Assembly: GCA_012800685.1 (NCBI GenBank) | Contig: JAAZIT010000296.1 | Span: 1-5,988, forward strand | Reading direction: 5' to 3' | DNA from: Clostridiales bacterium | GTDB taxonomy: Bacteria > Bacillota > Clostridia > Oscillospirales > Ruminococcaceae | DNA length: 5,988 bases | Shown here: positions 1 through 5,778 of the stretch, piece after piece | Layout: each line of letters opens with the position of its first letter | How positions within the stretch are numbered: the stretch's first letter is position 1 | Translations under genes and position numbers: made by a program | Notes under the pieces: model-generated | What the model was told of the DNA's origin: nothing | The model's database searches: none | The model's input: the letters and a program-made list of their open reading frames with translations, nothing else

Positions 1-1881
1 GACCCACAGGTTACTGGTGAGATAAAGATAATAAAGCGAATAAAAATCTCAGATATTGTATTTGCACATGGAAATCCCACTTTTATATTTAAGGTTGAAA
101 ATGATAAAACAGGACAGACCTATTATAAATCAATAACCTTTAGTGAAGAGTATGTGGAAGATTTTATTGAAAAAAATCCAAGTGAAAAATATATTGAACA
201 GTCAGTAACCCTTAGTGGATTACCTGTGGGAAAATATCGGATATCTGAGGTTGACACGTTACGATATACAAGAGCCCCAGAATACATAGTAACACCTTAT
301 GAAGTTAAAGATGATGATAATGTTGTAACCTTGACGTATTCGGATTTAAAATTAGAAACTAAATTTACAAACATAAAAGAAAAACAATCCTCAACAACTC
401 ATACAGCTCAGCTAACAAACATTTTAAAACGTGATCGAAAGCTTACGGCTGTTGTAGCGGTATGGAGAGGACCTAAGATTGTTGAAACAGAAACATTAGA
501 GACAAGTTCGCTTGATGTTTACGCTGTATATGATGACGGAAATCAAGTTAAGCTTAATAGTGATGATTACGAACTCGACCCTGAGACGTTCGACCCATCT
601 ATGAATGGGGAACGTTCAGTAAAAGTTACCTACGAAGAAGAGGGTATAGTACGTTCTGATACCTTTATTATAACTATTAAGGTTTCACTTCCATTTACGT
701 GGGAGAAAGTTGTGGAATATGAAACACCAATTGTGGGTGACGATGGTGTTAAATATTATGGTGAGGTTACAGTTACTGGATACTTAGGCTCATCAACAAT
801 TATTGATATTCCATCTAAAGTGGACGGTATTAGAGAAACAGAAGATACCCATATTGATAAAGGGAAGACGTATAAGGTAACAGGGGTAGGTGATGAAAAT
901 GGTCGTAATACTACAAATAGTTTTATATATAAAGATGAAGACTTAAATGGTGTTACAATAAGAATTCCTAATGGGATAAAAATAATTTATGGTTATGCTT
1001 TTGCAGGTGATGAAAGGATAACTGGAATTCAATTCCCTGATTCTCTTGAGGAAATTGAAGTGTCTGCATTTAATATGTCAGGATTAATAGGTGAATTAAA
1101 ACTTCCACCTAACCTTAAGACTATTGGCTCATATGCGTTTAAGGGGTGTGGCTTTACTGGTACGCTAACTCTTGGGAATAGCTTAGAAACTATTAGCATC
1201 GGGGCGTTTGTTGAGTGTAAGTTTACTGGAAATTTAGTTATACCTGATACAGTTAAAACTATTAATTCATATGCGTTTGATAACGGGGGTAACAGTAGAA
1301 AAGCCTTTGAAGGAGGAATATTAAGTCTTCCAAATAATGCTGAATTTAAGACTATCGGATGGAACACATTTAGAAACTGTGGTTTTATAGGAGATTTAGT
1401 TATACCTGACTCGGTAGAAATTATTGAGGGCAATGCATTTCATCGATGCACCTTTAAAGGTAAGTTAACTCTTGGTTCTAACCTAAAAACCGTTGGATAT
1501 CAATCATTTTATTTATGTGGATTTAATGGAAGTCTAAATATACCTGATCTAGTGATAGATATCGGGGATCAAGCATTTGCTGGTGTTGCTGGATTTAGTT
1601 CACTAACTTTTGGTTCTAAAGTAAAAACTATTGGTTCGAATTCATTTGCAAGCACTGGTATTACAAGCCTTAGCATACCTAATACGGTAACTGAGATACG
1701 TGCTAATGCGTTTGGTAATTGTACCTCTTTAGGAGGTACAGTAAGAATACCAAATTCTGTAACTGTACTTGGAAATGCAGTATTTTTGTATTGTATTAAT
1801 CTTGCAGAGGTACAACTCCCAAGTAGGCTTGCCCCATACGAACCAGGATATGCTAGAATTACAGTAACATATTACGACTAA
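1..1881 (+). CDS. Large surface adhesin, 5'-truncated by window edge: Cna-B/pilin-like domain, Ig-like domain, BspA-type LRRs
   Basis: The frame is open from base 1 with no stop before TAA at 1879-1881, so the true start lies outside and 626 residues are visible. The GTG at 154 is internal because it would cut a domain. Residues 6-127 resemble the prealbumin/Cna-B fold of Clostridia surface proteins (GEIKIIKRI, HGNPTFIFKVEN, LSGLPVGKYRISEVD, KFTNIKEK). Lys12, Glu83 and Asn124 are candidates for an internal isopeptide bond. Residues ~144-231 look like a bacterial Ig-like domain (SSLDVYAVYDDGNQV, GERSVKVTYEEEG). From ~residue 317 about 12 BspA-type LRRs of ~22-26 residues follow (IPxxVKxIxxxAFxxC). 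The protein ends soon after the last repeat (ITVTYYD) with no sortase motif, membrane helix or visible wall-binding domain, so any anchor must be upstream or absent. An extracellular adhesion role is inferred from domains. It may or may not be co-transcribed with the genes downstream. Confidence 0.88.
   Translation, partial: DPQVTGEIKIIKRIKISDIVFAHGNPTFIFKVENDKTGQTYYKSITFSEEYVEDFIEKNPSEKYIEQSVTLSGLPVGKYRISEVDTLRYTRAPEYIVTPYEVKDDDNVVTLTYSDLKLETKFTNIKEKQSSTTHTAQLTNILKRDRKLTAVVAVWRGPKIVETETLETSSLDVYAVYDDGNQVKLNSDDYELDPETFDPSMNGERSVKVTYEEEGIVRSDTFIITIKVSLPFTWEKVVEYETPIVGDDGVKYYGEVTVTGYLGSSTIIDIPSKVDGIRETEDTHIDKGKTYKVTGVGDENGRNTTNSFIYKDEDLNGVTIRIPNGIKIIYGYAFAGDERITGIQFPDSLEEIEVSAFNMSGLIGELKLPPNLKTIGSYAFKGCGFTGTLTLGNSLETISIGAFVECKFTGNLVIPDTVKTINSYAFDNGGNSRKAFEGGILSLPNNAEFKTIGWNTFRNCGFIGDLVIPDSVEIIEGNAFHRCTFKGKLTLGSNLKTVGYQSFYLCGFNGSLNIPDLVIDIGDQAFAGVAGFSSLTFGSKVKTIGSNSFASTGITSLSIPNTVTEIRANAFGNCTSLGGTVRIPNSVTVLGNAVFLYCINLAEVQLPSRLAPYEPGYARITVTYYD
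949..1830 (+). repeat. BspA-type (LRR_5) leucine-rich repeat coding array, about 12 units
   Basis: The encoded repeats follow a pattern near G-x-L-x-IP-x-x-V-K-x-I-G-x-x-AF-x-x-C-x-F-T. Many units alternate a strand ending in IPD with one ending in LG (GTLTLGNSLETI, GNLVIPDTVKTI, GDLVIPDSVEII, GKLTLGSNLKTV). At DNA level the core recurs as variants of aaractattggntcatatgcgttt, for example near 1122, 1254 and 1623. One unit near 1285-1320 carries a short insertion (NGGNSRKAFEGG). Units are clearly diverged, so this is an old expansion. BspA-type LRRs are known in surface proteins of oral and gut bacteria and in protists. Confidence 0.85.
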
Positions 1882-1906
1882 TTAAACTTGGCAAAAAATT
1901 TCTGTT

Positions 1907-1914
1907 AGGAAGGG
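1907..1914 (+). promoter_or_regulatory. Ribosome binding site for the 27-codon mini-gene
   Basis: The run aggaaggg lies a few bases before the ATG at 1918. It is a good match to the anti-Shine-Dalgarno sequence at a normal distance and is the main evidence that the short frame is translated. Confidence 0.65.
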
Positions 1915-1917
1915 TTT

Positions 1918-2001
1918 ATGAGGCTACCTAGAGGTTTGAAAAAACATCTTAAAGCTTATCATAAACCACCTAATAGAAAATCCATGGAGGAGATATCATG
2001 A
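1918..2001 (+). CDS. Small basic protein of 27 residues, translationally coupled to the signal peptidase gene
   Basis: A short frame starts at ATG 1918 and ends at TGA 1999-2001. Its product begins MRLPRGLKKHLKAYHKPPN and ends RKSMEEIS. It has eight Lys/Arg and two His, with only two Glu close to the end, and no membrane helix or signal peptide. It has its own ribosome binding site, and its stop overlaps the next ATG as ATGA, the classic layout for translational coupling. The ribosome binding site of the peptidase gene (ggagg, 1986-1990) lies inside it. I do not recognise the family. It could be a genuine small protein, for example binding membrane, nucleic acid or the peptidase, or a leader whose translation opens the peptidase start. 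Both are inferences. Confidence 0.6.
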   Translation: MRLPRGLKKHLKAYHKPPNRKSMEEIS

Positions 2002-2588
2002 AAAAAGTAGCAGACATTTTAAGCACTATACTAATTGTGTTTCTTATTGTTGCCATAGTAACGGTACTAGTTCTAAAACTAGCCTTTGGGGCGGAAATGA
2101 AAGCGGTGGTAACTCCCTCAATGGAGCCTAATCTTCCTGTAGGAAGCTTGATAGTAATATTTCCCACAGACTATGATAAAATCAATGTTGGGGACGATAT
2201 TACATTTATAAGAGATAAAAATTTAACCTTATTAACTCATAGAGTTATTTCAAAAGACGATACCACTAAGAAATTAACAACTCAAGGTATCGCTAATAAT
2301 ACAGCAGACAAGCCAACCACTTATGATAACGTCCTAGGAAAGGTCAGATTTTGTATTCCGTATTTAGGTTATCTTATAATATGGACTAATAGTACCTATG
2401 GTAAAGCTATTGCGATTGTTGTGATAGCTGTGATAGTTATACTATCTATAGTATTAGGAAAAAGCACACCTAAAAAGCAAAAGAAAAAATCGTCAGAAGA
2501 TGAGCTTGCGTACGAAACTCCCAATGAGTCCGAAAAGAACTCAAAGACATCATTAGAATCACCGTCAAACGGTGCCGACAACAATTAA
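1998..2588 (+). CDS. sipW: SipW-like ER-type signal peptidase I (family S26B)
   Basis: This 196-residue membrane peptidase should remove signal peptides from the exported proteins encoded next to it. An N-terminal membrane helix spans residues ~8-30. The Ser motif VTPSMEP places the nucleophile at Ser41, and LTHRVI gives His81. ER-type enzymes use Ser-His rather than the Ser-Lys pair of ordinary bacterial signal peptidases. In the third conserved region the sequence is TQGIANNTADKP: Ile98 sits where Bacillus subtilis SipW has an Asp, while the second Asp (Asp104) is kept. A second membrane helix spans ~137-153, followed by a tail of ~42 residues, first Lys-rich (KSTPKKQKKK), then Ser/Glu/Asn-rich. 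The start is fixed by ggagg at 1986-1990 and by the ATGA overlap with the mini-gene. The next gene begins 17 bp after the stop. The three exported proteins downstream all carry SipW-class signals, which supports the assignment. Confidence 0.93.
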   Translation: MKKVADILSTILIVFLIVAIVTVLVLKLAFGAEMKAVVTPSMEPNLPVGSLIVIFPTDYDKINVGDDITFIRDKNLTLLTHRVISKDDTTKKLTTQGIANNTADKPTTYDNVLGKVRFCIPYLGYLIIWTNSTYGKAIAIVVIAVIVILSIVLGKSTPKKQKKKSSEDELAYETPNESEKNSKTSLESPSNGADNN

Positions 2589-2605
2589 ATTTAGGAGGAA
2601 AGAAA

Positions 2606-3517
2606 ATGAGTTTAAAAATGAAAAAGAGACTAATTACAGTCGCAAGCCTAGCATTAGTGCTAGTCATTGCAATCGGAGTAACCCTTGCATTCCTAACTTA
2701 TGAAACCGAAAGACGTGCGAATAACTTTACATTTGCCACTGAGGGCGAAGGACTAAGAGCAATGCTAACAGAGCCAACATGGGACGGAATAATTGATTAT
2801 GATTATAGTACTGATGATATAATAATACCTATTTATGGTTATATCACGAATCCTGATGACTGGACTGGACCAGAAATTCCGGTTTATGGTTATACAAATG
2901 GCGACATCAAAAAACCAGTTACAGATATTAAGTCGATTAGCGACACAACAATAAGACCAAATGGTAGTTATGGTGATGAAGATGCACAAAACATGGTTCC
3001 CGGAGCTTCAGTAGCAAAGAATCCTATAATCACTAATACAGGAAGTATTACAGACGCATGGGTAGCTGCAAAAATTACTTTCGTATACGCTGCTGGTTCA
3101 GAAGGTGCTGGTAAGCCTCTTTCAGCTGTAGACATGGCAGCTGTTGATGACATAATCGACATTGACTATGACACAGTTGATTGGGAAAACACTGCATACC
3201 CAACATTAGCGGGTGGCTCAAGAGAATTCCGTTATAGAAAAATCCTTCAAAAAGACAATGACGGCGATGTAGAAGTATATGGAGATTCAACAGAACCTTT
3301 ATTTACAACAGTTACTATTAAGGATACTGCTACAAATGAAGAGTTTTATAAAGTTGAAAATTTTGGTGACTTTGCAATTTATATTGAAGGCTTCGCAACA
3401 CAGTCTATTGCTGCCGATGATTATGGGGAATTTAAGCAATTAGATATAACATTTGGCAATACACCAACAGATTCGGCACCTGTTATCTTCACGGAACTAG
3501 GAGTTTATATTGATTAA
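2606..3517 (+). CDS. TasA/CalY-type SipW-dependent exported protein, first of three
   Basis: This 303-residue protein has a SipW-class signal peptide: basic MKKR at 5-8, hydrophobic core 9-23, then GVTLA-FLT with likely cleavage after Ala28. The mature start FLTYETERRANNFTF resembles the TasA/camelysin start, but Tyr32 replaces the usual Asp of F-T-D. The camelysin-like core is visible as LTEPTWDG (54-61), then MVPGASVAKNPIITNTGSI (130-148) and AWVAAKITF. Between them lies an acidic, Tyr-rich insert of ~70 residues with two similar motifs, PIYGY (75-79) and PVYGY (92-96). The C-terminal half (GDFAIYIEGFATQSI, then LDITFG) fits the closing strands of the family. There is no sortase motif, so it would be released or polymerised. 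The start follows a strong aggagg (2593-2598); the nearby ATG for Met5 is less well spaced. A fibre or matrix subunit role is inferred from TasA, CalY and BsaA. Confidence 0.85.
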   Translation: MSLKMKKRLITVASLALVLVIAIGVTLAFLTYETERRANNFTFATEGEGLRAMLTEPTWDGIIDYDYSTDDIIIPIYGYITNPDDWTGPEIPVYGYTNGDIKKPVTDIKSISDTTIRPNGSYGDEDAQNMVPGASVAKNPIITNTGSITDAWVAAKITFVYAAGSEGAGKPLSAVDMAAVDDIIDIDYDTVDWENTAYPTLAGGSREFRYRKILQKDNDGDVEVYGDSTEPLFTTVTIKDTATNEEFYKVENFGDFAIYIEGFATQSIAADDYGEFKQLDITFGNTPTDSAPVIFTELGVYID

Positions 3518-3543
3518 TAAATAACAAATGCAGAGGAGTAAAT

Positions 3544-4401
3544 ATGATGACTAAAAATAGAAAAATTTTAGCTGGTGTATTGAGCATTTGTTTAATTGCT
3601 TCAATTGCCATTGGTGCGACACTAGCCTTTTTAACAGATTCTGAAAAGGTAACAAACGTATTTAGCGTTGGAGATCTTGATATTACTATTGACGAGCCTA
3701 GTTGGGATAATGGCGATCCCGAAGACCCAACAAAACCAGGTGATGGTGAAGATTTAATGCCTGGAGATACAAAGATTAAAGACCCAACTGTTTCAGCATT
3801 AGTTAATGACAGCTATATGCGTATGGTAGTGTCAATTATTGATGATAACGAAACTATGCTTAATCCAGACTATGGCCCACTTGTTCCAGGTTCGAAAGAG
3901 ATGATTCCAAACACCAATAAAGGTAAAACAGTAAAAGATCCAGACCGTATTGCTAAGATTTTGCAAACTGTATATTATGATAATACTTATGATATTGAAA
4001 AAGCACCTGTAACTGAAAATTTAGTTTCGGGACAAAAGTATAAGCTATCTGATTTAGCAAACTATCCAACAGTTAATCCTTTATTTATTATGGATGAATC
4101 AGCAAGTAAAATAGCGGATCCTGCTATAATTTACTATAACTATTTACCAGATTCAGTTCAAGATGGTAATGGCATATTTAAGCAGGGTGAAGATGCGGTT
4201 TTATTTACAAACATTATAATTCCAACTGATTGGGGAAGAACTGATTTAAACCTTCTAGGAAAATATCATATTGAAGTATACGCACAGGCAATTCAAACGG
4301 ACGGTTTTGATACTTATGTAGATGCATTTAATGCACTAGATGATGAAGTTACAAATAAAACAATTGATACGGATTATGGCAAGGTTGGTGCCAAAAAATA
4401 G
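3544..4401 (+). CDS. TasA/CalY-type SipW-dependent exported protein, second of three
   Basis: The 285-residue product has a textbook SipW-class N-terminus: basic KNRK, hydrophobic core 8-23, GATLA-FLTDSEKVTNVFSVGDLDITI, with likely cleavage after Ala28. The pattern FTD...NxFxxGxLDI is typical of TasA and camelysin. Next come DEPSWD (50-55), a short acidic Pro/Gly/Asp stretch, and LMPGDTKIKDPTVSAL (71-86), the conserved PGD...KDP element that opens the second strand group. The C-terminal part (KYHIEVYAQAIQTDGF) matches the family's closing strand, and no wall anchor follows. Two adjacent ATGs (3544 and 3547) are possible after agaggag (3532-3538); the second has slightly better spacing and changes one residue only. 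It is similar in layout to the preceding gene but lacks its long Tyr-rich insert, so the pair look like diverged paralogues. The fibre or matrix subunit role is inferred from the family. Confidence 0.88.
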   Translation: MMTKNRKILAGVLSICLIASIAIGATLAFLTDSEKVTNVFSVGDLDITIDEPSWDNGDPEDPTKPGDGEDLMPGDTKIKDPTVSALVNDSYMRMVVSIIDDNETMLNPDYGPLVPGSKEMIPNTNKGKTVKDPDRIAKILQTVYYDNTYDIEKAPVTENLVSGQKYKLSDLANYPTVNPLFIMDESASKIADPAIIYYNYLPDSVQDGNGIFKQGEDAVLFTNIIIPTDWGRTDLNLLGKYHIEVYAQAIQTDGFDTYVDAFNALDDEVTNKTIDTDYGKVGAKK

Positions 4402-4428
4402 ATTTAGACTTAGTATGATTACCATATG

Positions 4429-4438
4429 AAAGGTGGTG
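4429..4438 (+). promoter_or_regulatory. Strong ribosome binding site fixing the start of the last gene at 4444
   Basis: The run aaaggtggtg is a near-perfect anti-Shine-Dalgarno complement and ends five bases before ATG 4444. The in-frame upstream ATG at 4426 lies just before this site and has no comparable site of its own, so 4444 is the better start. Confidence 0.8.
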
Positions 4439-4443
4439 ACTTG

Positions 4444-5778
4444 ATGAGAAAGAGAACTGTGTATTCATTATTGTGTGTGTTTTTTGCAATAGTTTTCATG
4501 TGTAGCACAGGGGTAACCCTAGCGACATGGATAGTGGAAGACAACACGACTAACATAATTTCTATTAGCGGTGTTAAAGGGAAAGTTGTGGAAGTATACG
4601 AACAAGGGCAAGTAGTCTATCCAAATGGACAGGTTAGAAAGGTTGTTCAAGTTGAAAATACTGGTTCAATTGATGCCGTTGTACGTGTTAAGGTAGAAAA
4701 GACTTGGGGAGACAGCCGAGACGAAAACGGAAAGTTGATTATAAACACAGATCTAAATACCGACAATATTCAAATCACCTATAATACTGAAAATTGGTAT
4801 TTCAATGAAGAGGACGGATATTTTTATTATAAAGGATATCTAGAACCAAATGAGATTACACCAAGTCTATTTGACAAATTTGTTATTGACGGTGAAACAA
4901 CCGGCGGAGCATATAAAGGAAAACACGCTGATATTATTGTTAATATGGAAATGGTGCAAATAGGCGGAGAGGGACTATCTTATTGGAATGTTACAGCTGA
5001 AGAGCTAGAGATTTCATACAATCAAAGGGGACAGGTTCAAACTACTACTACAGTTGAGTTCCTAAATCCTGATGATAAGTTTTCTTTCAAGGTAAATAAC
5101 GGAGACTTGTTTGCAAACTTTAAGAATATAGTTCCAGGTGAAAGCAGGAGCCAGCTAGTTAGTATAACAAACAATTGGGATAAAGAAGAAGTTGAAATAT
5201 TACTTTGGGCAGATTATATCGACCAAACCCAAGCAACAGATGAAAACCGTGATTTGATTAACAAGCTTCTAAGAGAATATACAACAATTGTAATTACAGA
5301 TAACAAAGGGGAAGTTATTTATAGAGGCCCTGTATGGGGCAACCTTGATGTAGATTCTTATGGTATCGATTCTATGAAATATCCTTTTAGTTTAGGAGAT
5401 TTTGATTATAAAGAAACAAAGGAATTAAATATAAATCTGTACCTCGATCAAGAAGTAGATAATGATTATAGAGACTTGTTGGGAAAGATTAAATGGGTAT
5501 TTAGTGCGGAGGGAGTTAGTTCTCAAGAACCTCCAGACCGCCCACCGATAGATGAACCGTCAATAACAGACCCACCAGTAACAGACCCGCCAGTAACAGA
5601 CCCGCCAACAACTGTAGACCCGCCAGTTACAACAGACCCACCAGTTGTTAAGCCACCACAAACAGGTGCCGAAATCAAGTGGATGAATATAACCCTAATG
5701 GCAATATCTGCCGTTGGTTTCGTAGTCATTATTTTACTCGGAAGAAAAAAAGAAGACAATGAAGATAATGATTCTTAG
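4444..5778 (+). CDS. BsaA-like SipW-dependent protein with Ig-like domain and PPQTG sortase anchor
   Basis: Starting at ATG 4444 the product has 444 residues. The N-terminus is MRKR, a hydrophobic stretch 6-20, then STGVTLATWIVEDNTTN, a SipW-class signal with likely cleavage after Ala27. Residues ~40-180 resemble the BsaA family of SipW-dependent matrix proteins (VENTGSIDAVVRVKVEKTW, EDGYFYYKGYLEP, ADIIVNMEMVQ). Residues ~195-358 form a second beta-rich domain (LFANFKNIVPGESRSQLVSI, YRGPVWGN, DLLGKIKWVF) of a kind I know from Clostridia wall-anchored proteins. A Pro/Thr/Asp stalk (360-403, DPPVT repeats) leads to PPQTG (404-408), a hydrophobic helix and RKKEDNEDNDS. This is a sortase signal with Pro in place of Leu, like the (S/P)PxTG motifs described for Clostridioides difficile SrtB. 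It should therefore be wall-bound, unlike its two neighbours, and may tether the matrix; that role is inferred. No sortase gene is in the window. Confidence 0.88.
   Translation: MRKRTVYSLLCVFFAIVFMCSTGVTLATWIVEDNTTNIISISGVKGKVVEVYEQGQVVYPNGQVRKVVQVENTGSIDAVVRVKVEKTWGDSRDENGKLIINTDLNTDNIQITYNTENWYFNEEDGYFYYKGYLEPNEITPSLFDKFVIDGETTGGAYKGKHADIIVNMEMVQIGGEGLSYWNVTAEELEISYNQRGQVQTTTTVEFLNPDDKFSFKVNNGDLFANFKNIVPGESRSQLVSITNNWDKEEVEILLWADYIDQTQATDENRDLINKLLREYTTIVITDNKGEVIYRGPVWGNLDVDSYGIDSMKYPFSLGDFDYKETKELNINLYLDQEVDNDYRDLLGKIKWVFSAEGVSSQEPPDRPPIDEPSITDPPVTDPPVTDPPTTVDPPVTTDPPVVKPPQTGAEIKWMNITLMAISAVGFVVIILLGRKKEDNEDNDS
5566..5646 (+). repeat. 15/18-bp tandem repeats encoding the DPPVT stalk
   Basis: Five units are visible: three of 15 bp (acagacccrccagta type, at 5566, 5581 and 5596) and two of 18 bp (5611 and 5629). 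They encode T-DPPVT repeats in the wall-spanning stalk. The 15-bp units are nearly identical, so copy number may vary between strains without breaking the frame. Confidence 0.85.
5653..5667 (+). other. Sortase recognition motif PPQTG
   Basis: The codons cca cca caa aca ggt encode PPQTG, 37 residues before the C-terminus counting from the Gly. It is followed by a hydrophobic helix (from about Trp413) and RKK, the standard three-part sorting signal. Confidence 0.75.

Noticed and set aside
154..156. GTG as the start of the adhesin gene
   Set aside because: The frame is open to base 1 and the residues before it complete a recognisable pilin-like domain (GEIKIIKRI, HGNPTFIFKVEN), so this is an internal Val.
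1934..1965. TTGAAA...TATCAT as a promoter for the sipW operon
   Set aside because: The -10-like box is good but the spacing is about 15 bases, and it lies inside the mini-gene. Such matches are common in AT-rich DNA.
4426..4428. ATG as the start of the BsaA-like gene
   Set aside because: The strong ribosome binding site at 4429-4438 lies after it and is well spaced for ATG 4444, which also gives a normal signal peptide.
5523..5759. Minus-strand frame rich in Gly, Ser, Thr and Val
   Set aside because: It is the reverse reading of the DPPVT repeats and lies wholly within a well-supported gene. The other minus-strand frames are likewise shadows of + strand genes.
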